The position numbers were made by a program, and so were the translations under genes. Positions 24,667-35,892 of a stretch of 64,000 nt of DNA are shown in pieces (within the stretch, counting starts at the first letter, position 1; each line of letters begins with the position of its first letter). The notes beneath the pieces were generated by a model. That model was not told the DNA's origin and searched no databases. It was given only the letters and a program-made list of their open reading frames with translations. Source of the stretch: Lantana camara (Eukaryota > Streptophyta > Magnoliopsida > Lamiales > Verbenaceae); assembly GCA_037501455.1 (NCBI GenBank), contig CM074858.1, positions 19,828,501 through 19,892,500 on the forward strand, written 5' to 3'.

Positions 24667-26952
24667 TATTGGAAAACACGAATCAGAAAGCAGCGGAATT
24701 TAAAAATTTTCCAACAAAAGGATCTTGGACTCGCAATCGTGTAACCAAATTCGTAGAGATAGAAAACTTACTTTTCTTTTATTCTTTCTTGAAGCGTTTC
24801 AAGCCACCCAAGAACGCTCTTCTCGCGGCTTGACAACCCGTCCCTCGAAAGTCTCTTTCTACTTCAGAATCCATTGTCGGGATAACAATCCACACCAACC
24901 TAGATTCAAATCATGTTAGAGATGTTCTTAACAATATAACATAAAGAAAGAAACATGAAACGAGAAAAGCAAGATTGAAACTCCCTTCGAAAACCAGTTT
25001 TGCGAAAGTAGAAATCTGCCAGTCATAAAACCCTCGTGAAAAAACTCATCTTTCAGGATATGGACGAACGGTTTTCGCCATCTTCTTTGGTTCGATTTTT
25101 TCACTCGTTTTCTGTTGGGTTCAGAATCGTTTCATCATCCCTTCTGATCGTTTTGCTTAATCCCCACTTTTGGTAAAGCTCGAATCTTCAAAACTTCTAA
25201 CTTGAAGTCTCTAGAGATAGTCCACCAACTTGGCTACAATCTAACTAGTAAGGATGCTAGTTCTCTAGTTAGTGTTTAGGCTTAACCTAGGGTTTCGTTT
25301 ATCTTGGAGAAAGGATGGTGTTCAACACATGAACCAAGAATTGTCAATTAGCTCTAAAGGGGAGCATGAGCTCCCCTATATATAGGAAAGGGAGAGGGGC
25401 GCCGATCCTAGTCCTTGTTGGGCAAGGATTTGGTTCCTCTCTCTCCTATTACTTGATCATCAAGTATTTTCCAACTTTGACTTTGAATTCTAATTCAAGT
25501 CAACTTTTAAGAGAGCTAAAAATATCCAAACTATTTTTGGATAATTTTTATACTTTATTTATTTAAAATAAATAACTTATTTTATCTAATTAATTAATTC
25601 ATAATTAATTAACTAGATTATTTTTCTCCAAAATAAGACTTTCTTTTTAATTCAAAATTAAACCAAAGTCTATTAAATAATTAATCACATTAATTATTTA
25701 ATACATAAATAAATATACACATATATTTATACACGTGTGTGACACGTGTCACAATGACACGTGTCACTCACGTGAGCCACACGTGTGGTTTCACACGTGT
25801 GGAACCCTCTTGGCTTGATTAACTCGTTTAATCATTTTAAAGCCTCAACTCATGTAACCAAGTTGTTGTGTGTGACCCTCTAGGTTCTCAATTCAATTAG
25901 CAGTGACCCTAATTAATTAATTCACTAATTAATTAATCAGTCCACAGATTAAACGACCATAGTCTAGCAACAGGTGTTTAACCCCTAGCTGAATTGGAAT
26001 GTTCGGATTCGACAGAACCTTTAAGTCATTGATTCATGTGAGATACAATCCTCCTACTTACTATCTCTTAACCATGATCTAGGGTAAGGGAATAATTAGA
26101 ACCCTAATAATCTGGTCTTAAAGCTAAGTGCATTTCATATCCATTTGATCTCAATCCAAGAAACCCTTTTCTTGATGTCTTGATCTACTGCCTTGGCCAA
26201 GGACTCCATATGGCATATGAATGACTTACACAATAAGAGATCACCTTGCAAATGCAAGTGTAGGTCCTTTCTTGATTCTCATTCACTTTCATGAGTCACT
26301 TGTGCAGCCCCAGCATAAGCCTTGAATCAGTTGTCTAAGGCGACACCCTTTAAAGCTTATACCCAAGACTACAGAGTTAACTCATAAAGTAACATGGAAC
26401 CTCAAGTCTAAGGATAAATTAATCACATCAATGACTCGTGAGATATTTCCTAATCTGGAAGTTTCCATTTCCTGAAATAGAAACTTCCTTTCCCATTTAG
26501 GAATGTTCTCACACGGGGCACCTCAGTGAACTTACTTATTAAAGTAAGCACCCTCATGTATCACGCACGTATCAACTATACACTTTGCACCTACATGAAA
26601 CAAGGTGGTCCTTCTTAAGGGCGTGATCCCACAAGCAAGCCTTAGAGGAGTCAGGTTGACACTCCCATTGTCTGTAGGACTCATCGGCTTGGAGTATTTT
26701 ACTAATCATGACTTATGTGATATAGGGCTCGTTTCATGAACCATTTCACCTAAATGGTAGAGTCCTAAAGTCATCAGGATTAGGGGAGTTCTCATACATG
26801 CGCACGTAATGGAAACACACAAAACACGTATTGGCATATAAAGAAGTGTTTGCCTATGATCAATCGTACATTATTCAAAGATTGTCTGTGATACAAGAAA
26901 AGTCCCAAAGCAGATTACGTCGAATCGGCTTTCTAGGGCACTATTCCTAACA
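24667..26952 (-). mobile_element. 3' LTR of copia-2
   Basis: Minus-strand start TGTTAGGAATAG at 26952, end at 24667. It carries the G-box cluster at 25732-25799, a hairpin GGGGAGC-ATGA-GCTCCCC at 25359-25376 next to TATATATA, and long AT-rich stretches. The only open frames are short and repeated in the other LTR. Confidence 0.92.
25732..25799 (-). promoter_or_regulatory. Six-fold G-box cluster, copia-2 3' LTR
   Basis: Six CACGTG cores (25732, 25743, 25758, 25769, 25780, 25794) in 68 bp, each inside a longer palindrome such as GACACGTGTC or CCACACGTGTGG. The same cluster is in the other LTR at 33577-33644. CACGTG is the plant G-box bound by bZIP and bHLH factors. Confidence 0.7.
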
Positions 26953-26964
26953 ATCTCCCACTTG
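26953..26964 (-). promoter_or_regulatory. Polypurine tract of copia-2
   Basis: Minus-strand CAAGTGGGAGAT directly before TGTTAGGAATAG. The GTGGGAGAT-TGTT arrangement is typical of plant Ty1/copia elements and fixes the orientation. Confidence 0.85.
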
Positions 26965-26984
26965 CCCGTAAAAGCCATTTAGGT

Positions 26985-27110
26985 ATTCTAAGTCCCATCT
27001 TCTCAAGATGCACTTTGAGAGCCTATTGACTTTGGGCGTTTCCAAAGTGGATCTGCTATATTCTCTGCTGATGTGACCCTCTTGTTTACACATCTCTTAG
27101 GAAACACCTT
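26985..27110 (-). pseudogene. Remnant of copia RNase H C-terminus in copia-2
   Basis: The minus-strand translation near 27050-27075 reads SAENIADPL, the conserved C-terminal segment of copia RNase H, followed within about 60 bp by a degraded end. It sits at the expected distance from the polypurine tract. Stops and frameshifts surround it. Confidence 0.6.
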
Positions 27111-27779
27111 TTCCTTATAAAGTGATTCGTAATCACGTGTTCAGTCTCTTGGTGAGGTCTTGGTTCTCTTACTTGAGCAACCATCCATTTTATCATACAA
27201 TATGATAAAGGAGTTGTTTCATGCTAGGAACTTCATCTAACTGGTTAGATGGAGTTTCTTACCCAAACACTTAACTTAGCGTTATATAATACGACTAAGT
27301 TCTCAACTACGACAGTCGAGTTTTGCAATGTCCGTCCTTGGAACCCTTTCCAACACATTGCATTACCATTCTGGTAGAAGTTGTATCCTTTCAATGATTT
27401 CATAATCATTTATGTTTGATGAACAGTTACATCAAATATCCTTCTAACAACAAGATCTTTTGGGCTCTGTAAACTAATACATATCCTCATTTCTTCTCAA
27501 GTACTCTGAGGACATCCTTTACAGAGATCTAATGACCTTCTCTGAGGTCATATTAGATTCGGCCTACTACGCTTAGTGTTGCGCCATATCTAATTTAGTA
27601 CATAACTTTTCATACATTATGCACCCTTTCACTTAAAGGGATTTTGGACATTCTAACTTTCTCAAAGTTATCTTAGGACACATACGCTTCAAAAGAGATG
27701 TTCCATTGTCCATACTAAACTCCTTTTAGTACCGTGGTTATGTACTCGTTTTGTGATAATCCTTTTATTCTCTTAGATC

Positions 27780-27925
27780 TATCTTCTATAGATCTGAATG
27801 TCGAGAATATAGGATAATCACTAAGATCTTTCATGTCAAATTGTTTCTTAAACAAGAATTGGTAACTTTCACGTCGTCCTTGACATTCCTAATGAGAAGG
27901 ATGTCGTTTTCTAAAGAACCAAAAA
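27780..27925 (-). pseudogene. Remnant of copia reverse transcriptase in copia-2
   Basis: The minus strand shows a patch resembling the box after the catalytic aspartates (NDILLIRN near 27888-27911) and, about 50 bp on, MKDL (27816-27843), the usual order in copia reverse transcriptase. The aspartate pair is degraded to Asn-Asp, with stops in between. The rest of 27110-30240 shows no other motif I can identify. Confidence 0.5.
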
Positions 27926-30400
27926 TTGACTCTTACATCACTAACTTTCCTACGTACACTTTGAGACTTATTCGACTTCCATCTGTGTCAAACGATTTGA
28001 CTATCCTATGGAATCGAATTGTCTAATCCTAGAAGCCTTCATCAATCCACAGATTGACTTTAGGGATTTGCATACCTCATGCATACTCCCACTGAATATG
28101 AGATTTATAGAAATACATTATTTCAGTCTCTTTCATATTGAACAAGATAGTTCTCATATTCATTTATCATATCTCATAGTCAGAATATGAGGATATGGTA
28201 AATACAACCCAAATGGACTTTTGCATTTCAACCGTCAAGAAGGTTGTAATGCTTTCCATTTACTCGAAGCTCTAGGAGCTTGATCCTATCAGGTGGATCA
28301 ACCAAGGTCAAAACTCGGTTTAAGTATATGGAATCCATATTGGATTTCAAGGCTTGCTTACACTACTCAGATTCCAAATCTGACAGTGTCTCCTCTTCAA
28401 GTAATTCCTTGGCTATCTAGGAACGCGTTCTAAACGCATCTTAAGAGAAGGGTTTTCACACGTGTACATACTCTAAAATTTGGCTAAGTTTTATCAGATG
28501 GGCTCGTTTCTTCTATATGTGGCATAGATATTTTTCCTCAAATTTCTTTGAGGTCTGCTTGCTTGCCTTTCTTCTTCTATAGGAACGATTCCTTAGGAAA
28601 GGTACATTCCCTAAGAAAAACAACCTTTGTCTAAGGGAATTGCAGAAACGATATCCAATATCATTGCATAAACTTGAACTCATTTCAAGCCTATCTCCCA
28701 CTATCCTCTTCAAGTAAGAGGATTCCATTGAATTCTTGGATAAGAATAATTAGGGAATTTAGTATGCCACTTTGCATAGTGCAACTGAAGGACTGATTTT
28801 GGAAGGTACTAAATTCAAAATCTCTAACTGCATATTCTAGGAGTTTATTCCTAGAATGATTATAAGTCAGTAAAGCTTGCTATGGAATGGACCATATCCT
28901 ATAAGGTTTCATTCCCTCATTCAGAAACACTAAGGTGTTCTCGAATTAGTTTACTGAGAGATAATCCTATTATCTCTAAGATGAGTAAGGAATTAGTTGC
29001 TAAGATATTGGCTATCTCGATCATATCGATTTACCTATAACTTATGACTACTTCGGTTCCTAACCTCCTTTCGAAATTCTAAGAATTTTATATAAGTTTC
29101 GAATTTGTACTTTAACAAGTACATTCATTCATAATGATTAAACTGACGATTGTATCTAGTGCTTACATTAAGCATCTTACACTCATCAGCATGGATCGAA
29201 ATCCACTATAATTTTGGAACGTTCCACGTTTCTTATAAACGGGATTCAGGAACGCTTCCCTCATGACAGGATTCACAGGAAGTCAACACTATAGGTTCAT
29301 TTTCATAGAATGATCCTAAGGTGTCTGACTTGCTAATCCTTTTATATCTCAACGTTCCAAAGTAATTCGAAGCTTTGTCATCTTACTTACTTTTGCTATC
29401 TCGCTGTATGTTCAGAACATTAGTGCCTTGAGTCTTTGCACAACAGATTATGTAGAATTGACTCAAGACTAGTGAATTCTATTCCTAGTAGAATTGCTAA
29501 ACGAGGTAACATTTCAGAGTACTCATACTCTTTGCAGTTCCCTTTCAAAGTCCTTATTTGCTATCATAGAAGCAAACGTCCTGTTTGATCTCTAGTGTCT
29601 TTTGGGCGCACCCCTTACATGCCCCTCCATTGGGCTCTTAAGGGTTTCTTCTTCTTTAGGCGTTCAAGCCTTTAACTTAGGGAGTTTTAGAAGAAGAATT
29701 AACCATCACAACCTTTTATTTCTTCTTAAGGATGCTTTCAACCATTATCAACTAAATGATTAACTATGCTACATTAGCATCATTCTAGTTGAGCATAAAG
29801 GGTTTGAATGGTGGTGGAAGCAATGCAAGCAATCAGTGCATTGAGAACTCTTTTCTCAGTTAATGATCGAGACCACAAGATCTTCAAATAAGATCTTTAG
29901 ACCTTGTTCATGTGCACTTGTTTCCTCATTTGGAATATTGAATAATTCCACAATGTTATACCCTGTAACATTTTATGAGGAGGTTCAATTGCTCTTAAGT
30001 GGTTTGGAAAAATCCATTTACCTAAGATTGCTTCTCTTTTGGCCCGGGTCGACTTTTCACAATTGAAAACTTCGCCCTTTAGAGAACACCTTTCTCTATT
30101 CGGAATTTAAAACGAATTTTAGGGTCCGAAGCCAATTAGAGTTAGTTAGGACTTAGTCAACTCTTTTGACTTAAGGATGGATACGAATGGGTTTGCATTT
30201 CATATTGTAGAGAATCACAGAACTACAACCTAAATGCTAAGCAGAGAACTAGGTGAGCATGCTGAATAATAACGATATACATAAGATAAGGTCTTTAATC
30301 TAATGTAGCTCCCACTGTTTTTCAAAGATCTATAATTCCCAAAGATCTAAGAGGAACACGTTTCCCAACGGGTACTAAGATCCTAAGCATTTTACCTCGA
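27926..30400. other. Unassigned internal region of copia-2
   Basis: About 2.5 kb with only short frames, AT-rich and without recognisable gag or integrase motifs. It is single copy in this window. It may be extremely decayed pol or unrelated filler typical of large non-autonomous LTR elements. Confidence 0.5.
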
Positions 30401-30401
30401 A

Positions 30402-30722
30402 CCCACGACTCGCGGACATTCTAAGTAAAATCCTAGGTAGGTACAACTTACCAATTCTAACACCTTTAGAACTCTTAGTAATTGTTTTTGCATCACCTAT
30501 CTTTCAATATGGACCCACGACTCGTGCGACATCCATATTTACTTAGGCGTTTAAGCTAGACCCATCAATCATAAGATCATGATCAAAACTTAGTTCGAAC
30601 GACCCACGACTCGCGGACATCGCCCTTGCCAAAATTAACCACGAAATATTGATCATTTAAAATGATCAATTAGGTAACTAAGAACTAATAAGCTCCACTA
30701 GCTATCCCACGACTCGCGGACA
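30402..30722 (-). repeat. Four spaced copies of a 17-bp motif in copia-2
   Basis: CCCACGACTCGCGGACA occurs at 30402, 30603 and 30706, and a variant (CTCGTGCGACA end) at 30514. Spacing is 112, 89 and 103 bp with unrelated AT-rich DNA between. Confidence 0.8.
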
Positions 30723-31890
30723 ATAACTAGCTTTACTTACTAAACTTAAAACCTATTGATGGAATGCTAGGAATTTAATTCAAAATTTGCATCTCGAATT
30801 AAATACCTATTATTCGAAATGAGCTTAATATTTAATGGGAATTTTCGAATCAACCGAAGAGTTGTTCGGTTCGACCTCACCAACATATATGTTATCCAAT
30901 TTAATTAGTCTTGATTAATGCAAGTACAACTTAAATGCATTTCAAACAAGCACATAAACAGATAACATGTCCTAGCATGATACTAACATGTAATGATCAT
31001 GGGTTCTACCTATCTTATGTGTGATATGTGGGAGCCACTCCACAATCACAAGTTCTAACATACATGCCACATAAACAGTTTAAATCACATAAGGGAAAGC
31101 AGTAACAAAATACGAGCCCTATCTCTATTACATTTAACAATTGAGATTCCCCTCCCTAACATTTTGAGGGGTCTTCACTTATGGCCTCCTTGTTACTTGA
31201 ATGTGGTCCATCTTACTCCATGGGTGCATTGTCTCCAAAATGAAAATAAAACCTCACCACCTATCTCTACTCTCAAATTACAATAAAAAGAAAAAGACAT
31301 AAAGTAATAAGGCTCAATCTTCATATTGGCCTTAGACAATTACACGGGGCATACCCCGGCCTCAAAAACAGTAATATGGAAAGCCACATAATAAATCACA
31401 TAACAGTACGCACATAAGTGAGGCTCCAACCTCAATTGAAAAACGCAACTATAGGGCTCCAACCCCAAGTTAAACCATCCATGTGCATAAATTAAAACCA
31501 TACATAAGTCTAAACCCATGATCACCTAACATGCTTTTGCGAGAATTTAAATTTACCAATAAATTTAAAATTCCTTTAACTTTAAGTTCGACTAACTCAA
31601 AGTAATTTGAAAAACAGTTCCTTGTTCAAGAATAATTTCAAAATCAAAAGTTAGAATCTGATAAAATTCAAGTTAATTCAAAAATTAACAATTTTATTAA
31701 AATCATTATTTCAAAAATAATAATTATACTTTTCCCGAAAAATTAAAATTTACTTTGATTCCCGAAATTCCCAAATTATAATTTTATTTCAAAATTAAAA
31801 TATTTTCAGTAAAAAAGATTTTTAAAATAATTTTAAAATAAAATTTGGGCCAAAAACACGAAAAATCGCATCGCGTCACATCCGCCCGAA
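30723..31890. other. Non-coding 5' internal region of copia-2
   Basis: AT-rich DNA without motif-bearing frames. On the minus strand this is where gag would lie in an autonomous element, but no capsid or zinc knuckle motif is visible. Around 31560-31830 it is strongly A/T-biased. Confidence 0.5.
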
Positions 31891-31893
31891 AGA

Positions 31894-32178
31894 GTGCGGG
31901 CGATCCCGCACAGCCCCGCGCAGACGCGTGTGGGCAGTCCCGCACAGGGCGTGCGGGCGATCCCGCACAGGGCTGGGCGGACGCGTGCGGGCAGTCCCGC
32001 ACAGGGGTGTGCGGGCGATCCCGCACAGGGCTGGGCGGACGCGTGCGGGCAGTCCCGCACAGGCTGTTCTGGACGCGTGCGGGCAGTCCCGCACAGGGGT
32101 GTGCGGGCGATCCCGCACAGGGCTGGGCGGAAGCGTGCGGGCAGTCCCGCACAAGGGTGTGCGGGCGATCCCGCACAG
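31894..32178 (-). repeat. Array of ten GC-rich hairpin units in the copia-2 leader
   Basis: Ten copies of GTGCGGG-NNNN-CCCGCAC with loop CGAT or CAGT start at 31894, 31929, 31951, 31985, 32009, 32043, 32077, 32101, 32135 and 32159. Intervals mostly alternate 34 and 24 bp, giving a 58 bp dimer period. Overlapping open frames on both strands here (up to 178 codons) result from the stop-poor repeat and are not supported as genes. The array lies about 330-620 nt downstream of the primer site in the element's RNA. Confidence 0.85.
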
Positions 32179-32503
32179 GCTGTTTCGGCCTCGTCCGGAC
32201 CCTTCCGCGTGCGGCGACGACGAGCGACAAACTCGCTTGGTCCTCGTCGTCCCACACCGTTTTCCGTACAAAATTTTTCAGAAAAATTTTCGTCTCGATT
32301 CGGGAATCAAAATCGCGATTTTAATAAATCTAAAATAAAACCCTTTTTTCAAAAAACGATTTTCTCAATTTATCAGGAAACCTCTCAGATTCAAAAGCTC
32401 AGATTACGATACAAATTCAAGAATACCTAACTGTAATTCAGATTCAAGAATTTCTCAAAATTCAGTTTAATTGAGACGAATCAGAAACACGATTAACGAG
32501 GTG

Positions 32504-32515
32504 GCTCTGATACCA
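32504..32515 (-). promoter_or_regulatory. Primer binding site of copia-2
   Basis: Minus-strand TGGTATCAGAGC (continuing CACCTC), complementary to the 3' end of initiator-Met tRNA, two bases inside the LTR boundary at 32518. It is intact. Confidence 0.92.
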
Positions 32516-32517
32516 CT

Positions 32518-34797
32518 TGTTGGAAAACACGAATCAGAAAGCAGCGGAATTTAAAAATTTTCCAACAAAAGGATCTTGGACTCGCAATCGTGTAACCAAA
32601 TTCGTAGAGATAGAAAACTTACTTTTCTTTTATTCTTTCTTGAAGCGTTTCAAGCCACCCAAGAACGCTCTTCTCGCGGCTTGACAACCCGTCCCTCGAA
32701 AGTCTCTTTCTACTTCAGAATCCATTGTCGGGATAACAATCCACACCAACCTAGATTTAAATCATGTTAGAGATGTTCTTAACAATATAACATAAAGAAA
32801 GAAACATGAAACGAGAAAAGCAGGATTGAAACTCCCTTCGAAAACCAGTTTTGCGAAAGTAGAAATCTGCCAGTCATAAAACCCTCGTGAAAAAACTCAT
32901 CTTTCAGGATATGGACGAACGGTTTTCGCCATCTTCTTTGGTTCGATTTTTTCACTCGTTTTCTGTTGGGTTCAGAATCGTTTCATCATCCCTTCTGATC
33001 GTTTTGCTTAATCCCCACTTTTGGTAAAGCTCGAATCTTCAAAGCTTCTAACTTGAAGTCTCTAGAGATAGTCCACCAACTTGGCTACAATAGTAAGGAT
33101 GCTAGTTCTCTAGTTAGTGTTTAGGCTTAACCTAGGGTTTCGTTTATCTTGGAGAAAGGATGGTGTTCAACACATGAACCAAGAATTGTCAATTAGCTCT
33201 AAAGGGGAGCATGAGCTCCCCTATATATAGGAAAGGGAGAGGGGCGCCGATCCTAGTCCTTGTTGGGCAAGGATTTGGTTCCTCTCTCTCCTATTACTTG
33301 ATCATCAAGTATTTTCCAACTTTGACTTTGAATTCTAATTCAAGTCAACTTTTAAGAGAGCTAAAAATATCCAAACTATTTTTGGATAATTTTTATACTT
33401 TCTTTATTTAAAATAAATAACTTATTTTATCTAATTAATTAATTCATAATTAATTAACTAGATTATTTTTCTCCAAAATAAAACTTTCTTTTTAATTCAA
33501 AATTAAACCAAAGTCTATTAAATAATTAATCACATTAATTATTTAATACATAAATAAATATACACATATATTTATACACGTGTGTGACACGTGTCACAAT
33601 GACACGTGTCACTCACGTGAGCCACACGTGTGGTTTCACACGTGTGGAACCCTCTTGGCTTGATTAACTCGTTTAATCATTTTAAAGCCTCAACTCATGT
33701 AACCAAGTTGTTGTGTGTGACCCTCTAGGTTCTCAATTCAATTAGCAGTGACCCTAATTAATTAATTCATTAATTAATTAATCAGTCCACAGATTAAACG
33801 ACCATAGTCTAGCAACAGGTGTTTAACCCCTAGCTGAATTGGAATGTTCGGATTCGACAGAACCTTTAAGTCATTGATTCATGTGAGATACAATCCTCCT
33901 ACTTACTATCTCTTAACCATGATCTAGGGTAAGGGAATAATTAGAACCCTAATAATCTGGTCTTAAAGCTAAGTGCATTTCATATCCATTTGATCTCAAT
34001 CCAAGAAACCCTTTTCTTGATGTCTTGATCTACTGCCTTGGCCAAGGACTCCATATGGCATATGAATGACTTACACAATAAGAGATCACCTTGCAAATGC
34101 AAGTGTAGGTCCTTTCTTGATTCTCATTCACTTTCATAAGTCACTTGTGCAGCCCCAGCATAAGCCTTGAATCAGTTGTCTAAGGCGACACCCTTTAAAG
34201 CTTATACCAAAGACTACAGAGTTAACTCATAAAGTAACATGGAACCTCAAGTCTAAGGATAAATTAATCACATCAATGACTCGTGAGATATTTCCTAATC
34301 TGGAAGTTTCCATTTCCTGAAATAGAAACTTCCTTTCCCATTTAGGAATGTTCTCACACGGGGCACCTCAGTGAACTTACTTATTAAAGTAAGCACCCTC
34401 ATGTATCACGCACGTATCAACTATACACTTTGCACCTACATGAAACAAGGTGGTCCTTCTTAAGGGCGTGATCCCACAAGCAAGCCTTAGAGGAGTCAGG
34501 TTGACACTCCCACTGTCTGTAGGACTCATCGGCTTGGAGTATTTTACTAATCATGACTTATGTGATATAGGGCTCGTTTCATGAACCATTTCACCTAAAT
34601 GGTAGAGTCCTAAAGTCATCAGGATTAGGGGAGTTCTCATACATGCGCACGTAATGGAAACACACAAAACACGTATTGGCATATAAAGAAGTGTTTGCCT
34701 ATGATCAATCGTACATTATTCAAAGATTGTCTGTGATACAAGAAAAGTCCCAAAGCAGATTACGTCGAATCGGCTTTCTAGGGCACTATTCCTAACA
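32518..34797 (-). mobile_element. 5' LTR of copia-2
   Basis: Nearly identical to 24667-26952. Minus-strand start at 34797. A G-box cluster (33577-33644) lies immediately upstream of TATAAATA (33576-33569), and a second TATATATA (33229-33222) lies next to a 7 bp-stem hairpin. One 6 bp deletion relative to the other LTR lies near 33091. Confidence 0.92.
33569..33644 (-). promoter_or_regulatory. G-box cluster abutting a TATA box, copia-2 5' LTR
   Basis: Six CACGTG cores followed with no gap by TATAAATA in the sense direction. As this is the 5' LTR it would drive the element. G-box motifs respond to stress, light or abscisic acid factors in plants; which applies here is not shown. Confidence 0.6.
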
Positions 34798-34802
34798 GCC
34801 TC

Positions 34803-35306
34803 GTGGTTTCAGGTCTTGCAGCCGCAGTCTAGAGGTATCTTGAAGCTCTAGATTGTCATTTTTGTTTCAGTCAGGACTTAGTATTACTTCCTCTTTTGTG
34901 TCCTGCATATGTTTTATGGCTGCATCACTTTATGTTTCTGTATATGTTTCGGAATACTTGAGTATCTTCGTTATACTCTTTCTGCTACTCTGTTACCGAT
35001 ATTTTGAACTCTGCTGTATCGGTACTTATATGTGAATCTGTTATATGTTCTGATATGCCGAGTCTCTCTTACACGATCAATATGTTCTTGCTTGTTACAT
35101 GCCATCACGCACATGTTTTGAAAAGTTTTAAAATACTCTGATTTTCCGCTGCATAGCCACATCGTTGTACATGTATAGTTCTAATAGACAGCCGTTCGCT
35201 GGAGTATTTCTTGAGTGATGGCTCACACCATTACTTGAGAGGTGCTTCAGTGCGGGGGGTTGAGACGCCGCTCTCCTCTTGTTCTGGTACGGGTGGGGGC
35301 ATTACA
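34803..35306 (+). mobile_element. 5' LTR of chromovirus D, last part
   Basis: Matches 44904-45406 of the 3' LTR and ends GGGGGCATTACA. It carries the acceptor-like TTTCAGGTCTTGCAG at about 34808-34823 and AGTGCGGGGGGTTGAG at 35249-35264. The short frames in it are also present in the 3' LTR. Confidence 0.93.
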
Positions 35307-35314
35307 GCCTGAGG

Positions 35315-35326
35315 TGGTATCAGAGC
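35315..35326 (+). promoter_or_regulatory. Primer binding site of chromovirus D
   Basis: TGGTATCAGAGC, 8 bp after the LTR end, followed by ATCGGG. It matches the initiator-Met tRNA 3' end and is intact, unlike that of chromovirus A. Confidence 0.92.
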
Positions 35327-35493
35327 ATCGGGTTAAGTAAGAAGAGACTTAACCTAGATTGCTCTCATGTTGCATCATGGATTGTTCACGCATTGCATCC
35401 AGGATCATTCTCATATTGCATCGAGACAGGATTATTGGGGATTGCATGGTTCTGTTATCTGGATTTCATAAATGTTGTATCTTCTGTATAGCT

Positions 35494-35892
35494 ATGGCAG
35501 TTCAGCCACACCAGGATCCTAATCAGCAGATGGATGAGGCTTTCTTTGAGCAGTTTGAGGCCCCGCGTACTGTGGCAGTTTCTCGCCGTGGAGGCACTCG
35601 TTTCTACACCTGGCGCAGGTCTAGGAACAGTGGCAGACCTGGGTATTCCTATCCTAACAGAGTTGTGCACTATCTCGAGTCTGAGAGAGATGGTTACTTT
35701 CAGGAGTATCAGAGGACCCGTGAGGTCAGGTTAGAGTATCTGCGCTATCAGGATCAGTCTGATGGAGGCGATGGAGGGTCTGATGATGATGATGATGGCG
35801 GAGATGATCCAGTAGGACACGGACAGGGTGAGGTCGTTGCCGTTTCTGATGACACCACCAGGGGTTCTTTGGACCACAGTTATCAGGGTTGA
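35494..35892 (+). CDS. ORF0: extra protein upstream of gag in chromovirus D (internally deleted form)
   Basis: A 132-codon frame starting in a good context (GCTATGGCA) 167 bp after the primer site. It shares its N-terminal ~80 residues and its acidic C-terminus with ORF0 of chromovirus A (11698-12390). Relative to A it lacks 98 codons covering the predicted coiled coil, histidine cluster and glutamine-rich part; the 294 bp deletion keeps the frame. The frame is unbroken although gag and pol of the same element hold five stops. The basic N-terminus (RRGGTRFYTWRRSRNSGR) could bind nucleic acid, by inference from composition only. No known domain is recognised. About 0.8 kb of non-coding DNA separates it from gag. 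Confidence 0.65.
   Translation: MAVQPHQDPNQQMDEAFFEQFEAPRTVAVSRRGGTRFYTWRRSRNSGRPGYSYPNRVVHYLESERDGYFQEYQRTREVRLEYLRYQDQSDGGDGGSDDDDDGGDDPVGHGQGEVVAVSDDTTRGSLDHSYQG

Larger units (their letters stand above)
24667..34797 (-). mobile_element. Copia-2: non-coding Ty1/copia-type element, 10.1 kb
   Basis: Two near-identical LTRs (24667-26952 and 32518-34797), TG..CA ends (one G to A change at the left terminus), an exact 5 bp duplication, a primer site at 32504-32515 and a polypurine tract at 26953-26962, all in minus orientation. The 5.6 kb internal region has no long open frame. Two degraded patches of copia pol remain near 27816-27911 and 26985-27110. By eye the LTRs differ at roughly a dozen sites, so it moved recently. 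It must have used proteins of another element. Confidence 0.9.

Noticed and set aside
31894..32178. Possible CRISPR array
   Set aside because: The spacers are also repeated and only 6-17 bp long, the context is a plant retrotransposon leader, and there are no cas genes.
31784..32430. Several overlapping open frames of 131-178 codons on both strands
   Set aside because: They all come from the stop-poor GC-rich hairpin repeat; having long frames in five or six phases at once is a repeat artefact.
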